From Nocardia flavorosea NBRC 108225 (GTDB lineage Bacteria > Actinomycetota > Actinomycetes > Mycobacteriales > Mycobacteriaceae): 64,000 bases of DNA. The notes under the pieces were generated by a model, which had not been told where the DNA came from, made no database searches, and saw only the letters and a list, made by a program, of their open reading frames with translations. Both the position numbers and the translations under genes were made by a program. Positions 20,007 through 28,980 of this stretch are shown here, piece by piece. Positions within the stretch are counted from its first letter, which is position 1; each line of letters begins with the position of its first letter. The stretch lies in assembly GCF_001613385.1 (NCBI RefSeq), contig NZ_BDCG01000004.1:1-64000 (forward strand), read 5' to 3'.

Positions 20007-20860
20007 CCGCGGTGGCAACGGCCGGCGCTCCGGCGGAATCACTCGGTGTGGGTGAGCGACTGTCCATGGTGGTCAGCGACAGCCTGACCGTCACGAAGCG
20101 CAATGTGATCAAGATTAAGCGAGTGCCCGACGTGCTGATCTTCAGCACGCTCTCGCCGATCATGTTCGTACTGTTGTTCGCCTATATCTTCGGTACCGCG
20201 ATCAAGGTCCCCGGTCTGGAGGGCGGCTACCGGGAATTCCTCATCGCGGGCATCTTCGTGCAGACCGTCGTGTTCGGATCCACGTTCACCGGCCTCAGCC
20301 TCGCCGAGGATATGCAGAAGGGCATCATCGACCGGTTCCGCTCGCTGCCGATGGCCCCGTCGTCGGTGCTGATCGGGCGCACCGTCAGCGATGTGGTGAT
20401 CAATGTGGTGAGCCTGGTGGTCATGTCGCTGACCGGCCTGGTGGTCGGCTGGCGCATCCGCGGATCGCTACTGGATGCGGTATTGGCCTATGCGCTCCTG
20501 CTGATTTTCGCGTACGCGATCTCGTGGATCATGGCAGTGGTGGGCCTGCTGGTACATACGCCCGAGGTGTTCAACAACGCGAGTTTCATGGTGATCTTCC
20601 CACTCACCTTCCTCGCCAACACCTTCGTACCGCTGCAGGATCTCCCGACACCGCTGCGGATATTCGCCGAATGGAACCCGGTATCGGCGCTTGCCCAGGC
20701 GACCCGCGACCTGTTCGGCAACTCCTCGCCGGTGGTCGACGAATCGAACGCGTGGTCGCTGCAGCATCCGGTAGCGACGACCCTCATCTGGGTCGTGATC
20801 ATCCTGGCGGTTTTCGTTCCGCTGGCGCTGCGGCAATACCGCAAGACCGTCAGCCGTTGA
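20003..20860 (+). CDS. ABC exporter permease, DrrB-like
   Basis: A 285-residue ABC-2 type membrane protein. About six membrane helices are visible, beginning with LIFSTLSPIMFVLLFAYIFG and ending with LIWVVIILAVFVPLAL before QYRKTVSR. The cytoplasmic loop with EDMQKGIIDRFRSLPMAPSS is a hallmark of DrrB-type permeases. It starts at the ATG overlapping the ATPase stop. It pairs with the DrrA-like ATPase as a complete two-gene exporter. No biosynthetic cluster lies nearby, so it is more likely for resistance or envelope lipid transport. Confidence 0.9.
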   Translation: MTAVATAGAPAESLGVGERLSMVVSDSLTVTKRNVIKIKRVPDVLIFSTLSPIMFVLLFAYIFGTAIKVPGLEGGYREFLIAGIFVQTVVFGSTFTGLSLAEDMQKGIIDRFRSLPMAPSSVLIGRTVSDVVINVVSLVVMSLTGLVVGWRIRGSLLDAVLAYALLLIFAYAISWIMAVVGLLVHTPEVFNNASFMVIFPLTFLANTFVPLQDLPTPLRIFAEWNPVSALAQATRDLFGNSSPVVDESNAWSLQHPVATTLIWVVIILAVFVPLALRQYRKTVSR

Positions 20861-20870
20861 GGGCGCGAGG

Positions 20871-21083
20871 TCAGCTCTCCGGGGTCGAGGCGGCGCCGTT
20901 GGTGCCGGTCGCGGCAGTACCGGTACGGGTCTGGCCGATACGCGGCGGAGCGGGAGCCGGCTCGGGCGGCTGGGGGCGTTTACTGCGCACCAGCCATGCG
21001 GTACCGCCTGCCGCGGCCACCGCGGCGGCAGCGAGCAGCCGATAGCGCGAACGACCGGACGAACGCAGTGGATTCGAGCTCAT
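20871..21083 (-). CDS. Small single-pass membrane protein
   Basis: A 70-residue peptide with one predicted helix, RYRLLAAAAVAAAGGTAWLV, preceded by basic residues and followed by a Pro/Thr-rich tail with RPQPPEPAPAPPR. No family recognised. The ATG is at 21083. It is convergent with the exporter and divergent from the rhomboid gene. Composition is coding-like, but there is no independent support. Confidence 0.5.
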   Translation of the reverse strand: MSSNPLRSSGRSRYRLLAAAAVAAAGGTAWLVRSKRPQPPEPAPAPPRIGQTRTGTAATGTNGAASTPES

Positions 21084-21277
21084 GGCTCAACTCTGGCACA
21101 GCCGCGTCTTCTGCGCAGACCGGCAGGTCAACAGGCTGCGCGGCGTCGGCGTGGAGGCCGCAGGCAGACAACGGACAAATGCGGCACATGGCACGATGGG
21201 CTGGTGAGCGCGACACGTCGTACCGGGCCGGAAGTACTCGGCCGCACCATTCAGCCGTCCTCGGGCCGGGATTTCCG

Positions 21278-22156
21278 GTGAACCCGCAGCCGCCCTCGCC
21301 GCCGGCGCAGGTATGCGTACGGCATACCGACCGCCCCACCGGCCTGTCCTGCACTCGCTGCGGTCGCCCGGCATGCCCTGAGTGCCTGCGTCCCGCATCG
21401 GTCGGTCAGCATTGTGTCGACTGTGTCCGGTCCGATCAGCGCAGTACCCGCCAGGTGCGCACCGCGTCGGGGGCGGTGGCCCCGCGCTCGGCCACGCCGT
21501 TCGTCACTTATGCGCTGATCGCCCTCAACGTCGTGGTGTACGCGATCACCGCCGCACAGTCGCGCAGCCTGATGGCGAACGAGCAGGGGTCGGCCCTGTT
21601 CATCGACTGGGTCATGTATCCACCGGCAGTCGCTGCCGGAGAATGGTGGCGGGTGCTGGGCTCGGGGTTCCTGCACTACGGCCTGATCCACCTGCTGTTG
21701 AACATGTTCGCGCTCTATATCGTCGGACGGGATATCGAACTGGTCCTCGGCCGGGCTCGTTACCTCGCCGTTTATCTGATTTCGTTGCTGGGCGGTTCGG
21801 CCGCGGTGATGCTGCTGGCGCAGGACAACCTGACTGCCGGCGCATCCGGGGCCGTATACGGCCTGTTCGGAGCCATCACCGTGATACTCATCCGGCTTCG
21901 GCAGAACCCGAACAGCATGCTGATCCTGATCGGGATCAATGTGTTCATCAGCTTCTCGCTGCCCGGTATCTCGCTGTGGGGTCATCTCGGTGGATTGGCT
22001 GCGGGCACCCTCGCCACGCTGGGAGTGATGTTCCTGCCGGGGTGGCTGCGGGTTCGGACCCCGGAACAGGCCCGGACGATCGGCGTGATCTCGCTGGTGT
22101 TTTTGGCGGCGGTCGTATTCGCGGTGATCATGGTGGCGGCGATGTCCTTGCGCTGA
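21278..22156 (+). CDS. Rhomboid intramembrane serine protease with N-terminal zinc-binding head
   Basis: A 292-residue membrane protease cutting substrates within the membrane. The catalytic Ser190 is in GASGAVYG and the partner His236 in WGHLGGLAAG; the supporting His138/Asn142 lie in LIHLLLN. Six helices are visible. The first 50 residues carry seven Cys and two His (Cys13, Cys25, Cys28, Cys33, Cys36, Cys46, Cys49, His16, His45), like a B-box-type zinc finger seen in some actinobacterial rhomboids. The start is GTG at 21278; the frame is open upstream. It sits where mycobacteria carry ppiA. A parS-like site follows the stop. Confidence 0.9.
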   Translation: MNPQPPSPPAQVCVRHTDRPTGLSCTRCGRPACPECLRPASVGQHCVDCVRSDQRSTRQVRTASGAVAPRSATPFVTYALIALNVVVYAITAAQSRSLMANEQGSALFIDWVMYPPAVAAGEWWRVLGSGFLHYGLIHLLLNMFALYIVGRDIELVLGRARYLAVYLISLLGGSAAVMLLAQDNLTAGASGAVYGLFGAITVILIRLRQNPNSMLILIGINVFISFSLPGISLWGHLGGLAAGTLATLGVMFLPGWLRVRTPEQARTIGVISLVFLAAVVFAVIMVAAMSLR

Positions 22157-22206
22157 GAGCGTCCCTACCGCGGGGAACAGCGCCTACCGGCCGGAGGCCG
22201 ACCCGA

Positions 22207-22222
22207 TGTTTTACGTGAAACA
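22207..22222. other. parS: parS centromere site
   Basis: TGTTTTACGTGAAACA matches the bacterial parS consensus TGTTTCACGTGAAACA at 15 of 16 positions; the palindrome extends to GATGTTT and AAACATC on the outside (22205-22224). It lies in the gap between the convergent rhomboid and PH-domain genes, about 22 kb from oriC. ParB/Spo0J binds such sites, which cluster near the origin in actinobacteria. Binding is inferred from sequence match and location. Confidence 0.85.
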
Positions 22223-22258
22223 TCTATCCGGGTGGAGATCAGCAGCGCCGGAGTAAGT

Positions 22259-22720
22259 TCAGCGGGCCGATTCGCCGCGCAGGCGCAGTTCCGAGCGCAG
22301 TGTTTCGTAGACGTCTTCCGGGTTGGTACCCAGATCCCACCGGCCGAAGATCAGCAATCGCTCGGTGCCCAGGTGGTCGACATCGATCTCCAGCATGGGC
22401 GATTTGCGGCCGAGGCGGCGGTACCCCACGATCCGTGCCCGCATTATCTGGTCCCGGGTGTATTCGGTGGCGCCGGTGAGACCGCGCAAAACCAGCCGTG
22501 GCTGCTCACCCGGGAGCACCGACAACCGTGGTCGTTGCCGGACACCCAGTGCGGCCAAGGCCAGGAGCACCAGGGCGGCGACACCGAGCAGGAATTTACC
22601 GGGGACCTCGGTGGTCAGTAGCGCGGCGGCCGCGAGTACCACACCCCCGATGGCGACCGCGATCAGCGCGGGCAGCGGAGTCGACCAGGCCAGGCGTGGT
22701 TGTGTGCTCTCGGGCTGCAC
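22259..22720 (-). CDS. PH-domain membrane protein (Rv0010c-like)
   Basis: A 153-residue protein with two N-terminal helices (LPALIAVAIGGVVLAAAALL and the GKFLLGVAALVLLALAALG segment) and a C-terminal PH-like domain found in actinobacterial membrane proteins, including RIVGYRRLGRKSPMLEIDVD. It takes the position of M. tuberculosis Rv0010c next to crgA. Function is unknown. The start is GTG at 22720 with GGGGAA upstream. Two DnaA boxes and a TTACAC palindrome lie directly upstream. Confidence 0.82.
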   Translation of the reverse strand: MQPESTQPRLAWSTPLPALIAVAIGGVVLAAAALLTTEVPGKFLLGVAALVLLALAALGVRQRPRLSVLPGEQPRLVLRGLTGATEYTRDQIMRARIVGYRRLGRKSPMLEIDVDHLGTERLLIFGRWDLGTNPEDVYETLRSELRLRGESAR

Positions 22721-22749
22721 GCGGTTTTCCCCAATCCGTCTCGAGAGAG

Positions 22750-22797
22750 TTATCCACAGGTTTATCCACAGGTGTGCATTAATTACACCCGTGTAAT
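22750..22797. promoter_or_regulatory. Tandem DnaA boxes and ATTACAC palindrome
   Basis: Two exact TTATCCACA boxes in direct repeat at 22750-22758 and 22762-22770 (12-bp spacing), then ATTACAC-CC-GTGTAAT at 22782-22797. They fill the 84-bp gap between the crgA stop and the start of the PH-domain gene. The boxes may tie that gene to the replication cycle or titrate DnaA. The palindrome belongs to an unidentified regulator. Confidence 0.6.
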
Positions 22798-22804
22798 CCC
22801 CTGG

Positions 22805-23071
22805 TCAGCGCCATCGCATGGTCATGATGAGCCCGATCACCATGAGCCCGAATCCGATGAGGAAGTTCCAGGCATTGAGATCGCTCATCCAGCTGATCTG
22901 ATCGGCCGCCAGGTAGTAGACCAGCAGCCAGAGCAGCCCGGCCAGCATGAAGCCGAGCATGATGGTGACGTACCAGACAGGCGACGGCCCCACCGCCTTC
23001 ACCTTCACCGGAGTGCGGCTGGCGGGGTTGATCGTGTAGTCGGTCTTCTTGCGGACCTTCGACTTGGGCAT
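22805..23071 (-). CDS. crgA: Cell division protein CrgA
   Basis: An 88-residue septal membrane protein that, in mycobacteria, bridges FtsZ, FtsI and other divisome proteins. The basic N-terminus [20 protein letters not shown] precedes two helices ([20 protein letters not shown] and the [16 protein letters not shown] segment) and ends MRWR. The start is the ATG at 23071 with GAGGA upstream; a longer frame to 23107 is unlikely. The mycobacterial neighbour encoding a DUF881 protein is absent. Confidence 0.95.
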   Translation of the reverse strand: MPKSKVRKKTDYTINPASRTPVKVKAVGPSPVWYVTIMLGFMLAGLLWLLVYYLAADQISWMSDLNAWNFLIGFGLMVIGLIMTMRWR

Positions 23072-23162
23072 GATGTCCTCGTGTTCAGCGTGCAGGTCGT
23101 GTTCCAAGGCTATCCCACCAGGTGATCAGGGGGGATGTCCCCGTATCCGGTGATCGGCCACG

Positions 23163-23168
23163 TAGTCT
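23163..23168 (+). promoter_or_regulatory. -10 element for leaderless trpG
   Basis: TAGTCT lies six bases before the trpG ATG, so transcription should begin at the start codon itself. There is no ribosome-binding site. No clear -35. Confidence 0.5.
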
Positions 23169-23174
23169 TTGGGC

Positions 23175-23819
23175 ATGCGAGTTCTGGTCGTCGACAACTA
23201 CGACAGCTTCGTGTTCAACCTGGTCCAGTACCTGGGTCAGCTCGGCGTCGAGGCGGTCGTCTGGCGCAACGACGATCCGGAGCTCGCCGATACCGACGCT
23301 GTTGCCCGGGAATTCGACGGAATCCTCATCAGCCCCGGACCCGGGACCCCGGACCGTGCCGGCAAAAGTATGGATATCGTGCGTTCCTGCGCCGAGCAGG
23401 CCACCCCGCTTCTCGGCGTCTGCCTCGGCCACCAGGCCATCGGCGCGGCGTTCGGTGCCACCGTGACCAGGGCCCCCGAACTGCTGCACGGTAAGACGAG
23501 TTCGGTGTTCCATATCGGCTCGGGCGTCCTGGCGGGCCTGCCCGACCCGTTCACCGCCACCCGATACCATTCGCTGACCGTCGTCGAGAGCACGTTGCCC
23601 GCAGGTTTCGATGTGATCGGGCGTACCGAGAGCGGCATCGTGATGGCGCTGCGACATCACGAGCTGCCTATTCACGGTGTGCAGTTCCATCCGGAATCTG
23701 TGCTGACCCAGGGCGGGCACCGGATGCTCGCGAACTGGCTGGAGATCTGCGGTGAACGGCCTGCCGAGGGCCTTGTGGAGATGCTCGAGGCGGAAGTCGC
23801 GGGGCTTTCGATTCACTGA
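23175..23819 (+). CDS. trpG: Anthranilate/aminodeoxychorismate synthase glutamine amidotransferase subunit
   Basis: A 214-residue class I glutamine amidotransferase supplying ammonia for anthranilate or p-aminobenzoate synthesis. The triad is Cys83 in GVCLGHQAIG, and His172 and Glu174 in GVQFHPESVL. The N-terminus MRVLVVDNYDSFVFNLVQYL is typical. The start is the ATG at 23175, probably leaderless. The mycobacterial homologue in this position is annotated trpG and may serve both tryptophan and folate synthesis. No partner component I gene is nearby. Confidence 0.93.
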   Translation: MRVLVVDNYDSFVFNLVQYLGQLGVEAVVWRNDDPELADTDAVAREFDGILISPGPGTPDRAGKSMDIVRSCAEQATPLLGVCLGHQAIGAAFGATVTRAPELLHGKTSSVFHIGSGVLAGLPDPFTATRYHSLTVVESTLPAGFDVIGRTESGIVMALRHHELPIHGVQFHPESVLTQGGHRMLANWLEICGERPAEGLVEMLEAEVAGLSIH

Positions 23820-24006
23820 GACGGCCGCACGCGGCTGCCACTGAGTTTTTGCCGGCGCTCGTCCTACGAAGCCCCGTCCCCGCTCGCGCGAACCCGACCG
23901 GCTGCGGCTCGGATGATCAGCGGTCCGATGGTGGCGCCCGAATCAATGTGCGCCCATGCCTGACGAAGTGCCGCAGACGGGCACCCAACCTGCTTCTGGA
24001 CCAGAT

Positions 24007-24040
24007 TAGGCCCCTCACCAGCGCTGTGGTGAGGGGCCTA
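24007..24040. terminator. Bidirectional terminator between trpG and pknB
   Basis: Perfect 14-bp arms, TAGGCCCCTCACCA and its complement, around a six-base loop, in the gap between convergent genes. The rest of the 250-bp gap shows nothing else. Confidence 0.75.
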
Positions 24041-24069
24041 TGGCACGGTTATCCCGGATCGCGCGAGTC

Positions 24070-25974
24070 TCAGGGCGGGCCGAGCGGTAGGACGCCGGTG
24101 TTGACCGTGACGGTCGTCGACGAGGGCACGGTGGTGCCGGCCGACGGCTGCTGGCTGAGCACCTTGCCCGCCTGATCGGAGTTCAATGTGATCTGGGTGA
24201 TCTGGCGGACCTGGTTGACGCTGCCCTGCCAGCCACTGTCCCGCAGTGTGTCCACGACCTCGCCCGGGGCGAGGCCGACGAGGTTCGGCATGGAGATCCG
24301 ATCGCTCTGCGCGACCTGCACGGTGATCGTCGACCCCTTGTCAGCGTTCGAACCGCCGGAAGGGCTGGTGGAGAGCACCTCCCCCCGGGGCCGCGCGGAT
24401 TGCACCTCGCGGATCTCGATCTTGAACCCGGCGCCCTCCAGGTTCGGCTGGGCACGGTCGATCAGCTGACCGACGACATCCGGCACGAACACCTGCTCCG
24501 GTCCGGCCCCCAGGGTCAGCGTGACCTGACTTCCCGCATCCAGTTCGAATCCCGGAGACGGATCCTGGGCGACGACCTTGTCCTTGTCCTCGGGACTGGA
24601 CGGACCGCGTTTGATATCCGGGTGGACCTGCAGCCCGGCATTGGTGAGCTCTTGTGCGGCCTCCTGCTGGCTCAACCCGACCACACGCGGGATCGGCACC
24701 TGCTGCGGGCCGGTGGACACCTGCATGGTGATCGTGCTGCCCTCGTCCGCCCGCGACCCGCCGAGTGGCTGGGTCGCGATGACGTTGCCGGCGCTGATCC
24801 GGCCGTCGGGCTTCTCCTGGATCGCGACATCGAAGCCGAGCGAATCCAGTTTCTGCTCTGCTTCGCTGGCCGAAAGGTTCGACAGATCCGGTACCGCGAC
24901 CTGTTCGGGCCGGCTCCCCGGACCGAGCAGCATCCAGAACAGGCCGAAGACTACGGCCACCGCGGCCACCACACCGGCGGCAACGAAAGCCCGGCGGCGA
25001 TCTCCGCCGGACTCGCCGCCGTAGTCGTCGATATCGTCGTCGTCCAGGCGGTGATAGCCGCGCGCCGACGGTTCCGTCGGCCCCAGCATCGTGGTGCGGT
25101 CCTCGTCGGTCATCACCATCGGGGCGCCGGGCTTCTGGCCGCCCAGCACCCGGATCAGATCGGCGCGCATCTCGGCCGCGCTCTGATAACGGTTCGCCGG
25201 GTTCTTGGCCATGGCCTCGAGCACGACCGAATCCAGCTCCCGCGGAACTCCGTCGTGTACGAGCGAAGGCAGCCGCGGGTCCTCGCGCACATGCTGGTAG
25301 GCGACCGCGACCGGGGAATCACCGGTGAACGGGGGTTCCCCGGTGAGAATTTCGAACAGGACGCAACCGACCGAGTAGACATCCGATCGTGCGTCCACGG
25401 TTTCGCCGCGCGCCTGTTCCGGCGACAGATACTGAGCGGTGCCGATCACCGCGGCGGTCGCGGTCATCGGGTTGGCGGCATCGGCGATCGCTCGCGCGAT
25501 ACCGAAATCCATCACCTTCACCGCACCCGCGCGGTTGATCATGATGTTGGCGGGCTTCATATCCCGGTGCACGATCCCGGCCTGATGGCTGAAATCGAGA
25601 GCCGCGCACACATCGGCGATGACTTCCATCGCCCGGCGCGGCGGCAGAGGCCCCTCGTTGCGCACGATATCGCGCAACGTATCGCCGTCCACGTACTCCA
25701 TCACGATGAACGGCAGCGGTCCGCCGTCCACCTCGGCCTCACCGGTGTCGTACACCGCCACGATCGCGGGATGGTTCAGTGCCGCCGCGTTCTGGGCTTC
25801 GCGTTTGAAGCGCAGGTAGAACGTGGGATCGCGCGCCAGATCGGCCCGTAGCACCTTGATCGCGACATCGCGGTTGAGCCGCAGATCGCGTGCCCGGTGG
25901 ACTTCGGACATCCCACCGAATCCGATGATCTCGCCCAGCTCGTAGCGAGAGGAGAGATTCTTCGGGGTCGTCAT
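24070..25974 (-). CDS. pknB: Serine/threonine protein kinase PknB with PASTA domains
   Basis: A 634-residue transmembrane kinase controlling peptidoglycan synthesis and division. The kinase domain has Lys40 in [16 protein letters not shown] with Asp138, DFG at Asp156-Gly158 and activation-loop Thr171 and Thr173, in the same positions as M. tuberculosis PknB. A Ser/Asp-rich juxtamembrane region leads to one helix at about 330-350, then four PASTA repeats that bind muropeptides outside the cell. It is the last gene of a seven-gene minus-strand cluster and overlaps pknA by four bases (ATGA). Confidence 0.98.
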   Translation of the reverse strand: MTTPKNLSSRYELGEIIGFGGMSEVHRARDLRLNRDVAIKVLRADLARDPTFYLRFKREAQNAAALNHPAIVAVYDTGEAEVDGGPLPFIVMEYVDGDTLRDIVRNEGPLPPRRAMEVIADVCAALDFSHQAGIVHRDMKPANIMINRAGAVKVMDFGIARAIADAANPMTATAAVIGTAQYLSPEQARGETVDARSDVYSVGCVLFEILTGEPPFTGDSPVAVAYQHVREDPRLPSLVHDGVPRELDSVVLEAMAKNPANRYQSAAEMRADLIRVLGGQKPGAPMVMTDEDRTTMLGPTEPSARGYHRLDDDDIDDYGGESGGDRRRAFVAAGVVAAVAVVFGLFWMLLGPGSRPEQVAVPDLSNLSASEAEQKLDSLGFDVAIQEKPDGRISAGNVIATQPLGGSRADEGSTITMQVSTGPQQVPIPRVVGLSQQEAAQELTNAGLQVHPDIKRGPSSPEDKDKVVAQDPSPGFELDAGSQVTLTLGAGPEQVFVPDVVGQLIDRAQPNLEGAGFKIEIREVQSARPRGEVLSTSPSGGSNADKGSTITVQVAQSDRISMPNLVGLAPGEVVDTLRDSGWQGSVNQVRQITQITLNSDQAGKVLSQQPSAGTTVPSSTTVTVNTGVLPLGPP

Positions 25975-27476
25975 GGCTGTCCTTGATGGTGGCTCGGCAC
26001 GTCGGGAGAGCTGTCGTCGTCACGGGAGCTGTTGCCGATCCCCGGCAGATCGATGTCCGGTACCGGGAAACGCTGAGTGGTGGTGGTATCGGTTTCCTCG
26101 CTGCCCGTCGATTCCGTGGTGGTCGGCGGCGCAGTGGTGGTCTCCGTGGTGGTGGTCGGCGGTTGGGTCGTTGTGGTGGTCGGTGCGGGCGACTCGGTAG
26201 TGGTGGTCGCCGGCGGCCGGGTGGTGGTGTACTCCTGCGTGGGTGTCCAGACAGGAGGTTCGGTCACCTCGTAGGTGGTAGTGACCGGGGGCGGCGCCGG
26301 TCGGGTGGTAGGCGCTGTCGACGAGGTCTCGCCGGGCGTGCTCACCGGATTGGTATCGCCGCCGAAGAGCAGCCACAGTACGGCCCCACCGAGCACCAGC
26401 GCGCCGATACCCAGCGCGATCATCCATTTCTGGTTTTTACCGAGACCGCCACCCCCGGTGCCGTCGCGGTAATCGCCCGGGTCGGCCTCGTGGGCACCGT
26501 GATGGTCCATCGCCGTCACCGGCCCGGCCATCGCGGTGGCCGGAGTGGTGTAGCGGACGGTCGCCGGATCGTCGTACGCCGGCGGTGGCGCCGCGATAAC
26601 ACTGGTGGCACCCGCCGCGGCGAGATTGCGGGGTGGCGGTGGGCGCCGGCCCGACCGCACCGCGGCGACCGCCTCGGCGAATTCGCCACCGTCGGTGTAG
26701 CGGTGGTTCGGATCCTTGGCGAGAGTTATCTCGACGAGTTCGCGCACGTTCGGCGGCAGATCCGTCGGCATCGGCGGCGGTACGTCACGCACATGTTTCA
26801 TCGCGACGGTGAGGGCGCCGTCACCGGTGAACGGGCGCTGACCGGCGAGCGCCTCGTAGCCGACCACACCGAGCGAATACACATCGCTGGCCGCCGTGGC
26901 GTCCTCGCCGACCGCCTGCTCGGGCGCGATGTACTGGGCGGTGCCCATCACCATCCCGGTTTTGGTGACCGGTGAGGCGTCGACCGCCTTCGCGATACCG
27001 AAATCGGTGATCTTCACCTGCCCGGTGGGCGTGACCAGGATATTTCCCGGTTTCACATCGCGGTGCACCACACCTGCCCGATGCGCTACCTGCAGGGCGC
27101 GACCGGTCTGCTCCAGCAGATCCAGCCCCTGTACGACCGACAAGCGGCCGAGCCGGTTCAGCACGGTGTTGAGCGGTTCGCCCTGCACCAGTTCCATCAC
27201 CAGGTAGGCGGTTTCCCCGCCCTGCGGGTCGTAGGTTTCGCCGTAGTCGTAGATTCCCGCGATACCGGGATGGTTGAGCTGCGCGGTGGTCTTGGCCTCG
27301 GTACGGAACCGGTGCCGGAACGTGGGATCGGCGGAGAACTCCGATTTGAGTACCTTCACCGCCACCCGGCGATCGAGCCGGGTATCCAGGGCTTCCCAGA
27401 CCTGTCCCATCCCACCGGTGGCGATCAGGCGCTGCAGCCGGTAGCGGTCCGCGATCATCGCGCCGTTTGTCAGCAT
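25971..27476 (-). CDS. pknA: Serine/threonine protein kinase PknA
   Basis: About 501 residues. The kinase domain has Lys41, [10 protein letters not shown] with Asp140, DFG at Asp158 and activation-loop Thr171 and Thr173. A single helix (around [20 protein letters not shown]) is followed by an outer segment almost entirely Thr, Pro and Glu, longer than the short tail of M. tuberculosis PknA. The start at ATG 27476 ([14 protein letters not shown]) lies 37 bp after the pbpA stop; the frame is open upstream over pbpA. It phosphorylates division and cell-shape proteins together with PknB. Confidence 0.96.
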   Translation of the reverse strand: MLTNGAMIADRYRLQRLIATGGMGQVWEALDTRLDRRVAVKVLKSEFSADPTFRHRFRTEAKTTAQLNHPGIAGIYDYGETYDPQGGETAYLVMELVQGEPLNTVLNRLGRLSVVQGLDLLEQTGRALQVAHRAGVVHRDVKPGNILVTPTGQVKITDFGIAKAVDASPVTKTGMVMGTAQYIAPEQAVGEDATAASDVYSLGVVGYEALAGQRPFTGDGALTVAMKHVRDVPPPMPTDLPPNVRELVEITLAKDPNHRYTDGGEFAEAVAAVRSGRRPPPPRNLAAAGATSVIAAPPPAYDDPATVRYTTPATAMAGPVTAMDHHGAHEADPGDYRDGTGGGGLGKNQKWMIALGIGALVLGGAVLWLLFGGDTNPVSTPGETSSTAPTTRPAPPPVTTTYEVTEPPVWTPTQEYTTTRPPATTTTESPAPTTTTTQPPTTTTETTTAPPTTTESTGSEETDTTTTQRFPVPDIDLPGIGNSSRDDDSSPDVPSHHQGQP

Positions 27477-27513
27477 CGGGTTCCCCGCAGATTCACTCGC
27501 ATATCCATCTCGT

Positions 27514-28980
27514 TCACCGACCTCGCAGACCCGCGTCCAGAACCGCCCGGGCAACCGGCGCGGCGACCGATCCACCGGTTGCCGCCAGCGCGCGGTCGCC
27601 GCCGTTCTCCACGATGACCGCGATGGCGATCTTCGGGTTCTCGGCCGGCGCGAACGCTATGTACCAGGCGTGCGGTGGTGTGTTACGCGGATCGGAGCCG
27701 TGTTCGGCGGTACCGGTCTTGGACGCGATCCGATAGCCCGACCCGCTGCTACCCGCGGTGTTCTCCTCCGAGGCGACCATCAGATCGGTCAGGGTAGACG
27801 CTACATCGGCGCTCACGGCCTGCCCCACGGACACCGGCTCGGTGGTGGCCAGCTCGCTGAGGTCCGGGTTCTGCAACTGGTCGACCAGATACGGTTCCAT
27901 CCGCACACCGCCGTTGGCCACGGTAGCCGCGATTACGGCATTGTCGAGGGGGGTGAGCGCCACATCACGCTGGCCGATGCTGCTCTGCGCCAGCGCCGCG
28001 TCGTCGGGGATATTGCCGATGGTGCTCTCGGCGACCGGCATCGGGATACCGCGATGCGGGCCGATACCGAACGCGGCCGCCTCGTCCTCCAGCGCAGCAG
28101 CGCCCACATCGACCCCGAGTTCGACGAACGCGGTGTTGCAGGACCGGCGGAAGGCCTCGTGCAGGGTCGCGGTGGCACCGGACCCGCAGTTGGTGCCGTT
28201 GTAGTTCTCCAGAGTGGTGCTGGTCCCGGGCAGGGTGATGTTCGGCGCCGCGGTGAACTGGGACTGCGGATCGGCCACGCCGTTGGACAGTGCGGCCGCG
28301 GTGACCACGACCTTGAAGGTGGAACCGGGCGGGTAGGTCTGCGAGATCGCCCGGTTGAGCATGGGCTGGTTTTCGTCGGCGCTCAGGCTCTCCCAGGCCT
28401 CGGTGCCCTGGGCGCCGTCGTGCCCGGACAGCTGGTTCGGGTCGTAGCTGGGCGTGGACACCATGGTGAGAATCTTGCCCGTACTGGGTTCGATGGCCAC
28501 GACGGAGCCGGTGTATCCCTTGCTGGTGAGCTCGTTGTAGGCCACCTGCTGCATCATCGGGTCGATCGTGGTGACCACATTGCCGCCGCGCGGGTCGCGA
28601 CCGGAGACCAGGTCGACCAGCCGGCTGCCGAACAGTTGCGCATCCGAACCGTTGAGGACGGGATCTTCCGCCCGTTCGAGCCCGGTACTGCCGTACTGCA
28701 TCGAATAGAAGCCGGTGACCGGCGCGAATGCGGCCGGGTCGGTGGGGTAGACGCGCAGGTACTTGTATCGGTCGTCGGTTTCGACGGAACTGGCAAGTAC
28801 CGCACCAGCGGCGGAGATCTGTCCGCGTTGGCGGGAGTATTCGTCGAGCAGGACCCGGGAGTTACGCGGATCTGCACGATAGTCGTCGGCCTTGATCACC
28901 TGGATATAGGTGGCATTGAGCAGCAGGGCGACGATCATCGCCATGACGGCCATGGCCACTCGGCGTAGTGGCGTGTTCAT
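27514..28980 (-). CDS. pbpA: Penicillin-binding protein PbpA, class B transpeptidase
   Basis: A 488-residue cell-wall transpeptidase with an N-terminal membrane anchor ([20 protein letters not shown]). Catalytic motifs are Ser220-x-x-Lys223 in PPGSTFKV, Ser280-Cys-Asn282 and Lys421-Thr-Gly in [10 protein letters not shown]. The small dimerisation region before residue 150 matches the PbpA type rather than FtsI. It works with RodA, whose gene it overlaps by four bases. Confidence 0.96.
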   Translation of the reverse strand: MNTPLRRVAMAVMAMIVALLLNATYIQVIKADDYRADPRNSRVLLDEYSRQRGQISAAGAVLASSVETDDRYKYLRVYPTDPAAFAPVTGFYSMQYGSTGLERAEDPVLNGSDAQLFGSRLVDLVSGRDPRGGNVVTTIDPMMQQVAYNELTSKGYTGSVVAIEPSTGKILTMVSTPSYDPNQLSGHDGAQGTEAWESLSADENQPMLNRAISQTYPPGSTFKVVVTAAALSNGVADPQSQFTAAPNITLPGTSTTLENYNGTNCGSGATATLHEAFRRSCNTAFVELGVDVGAAALEDEAAAFGIGPHRGIPMPVAESTIGNIPDDAALAQSSIGQRDVALTPLDNAVIAATVANGGVRMEPYLVDQLQNPDLSELATTEPVSVGQAVSADVASTLTDLMVASEENTAGSSGSGYRIASKTGTAEHGSDPRNTPPHAWYIAFAPAENPKIAIAVIVENGGDRALAATGGSVAAPVARAVLDAGLRGR

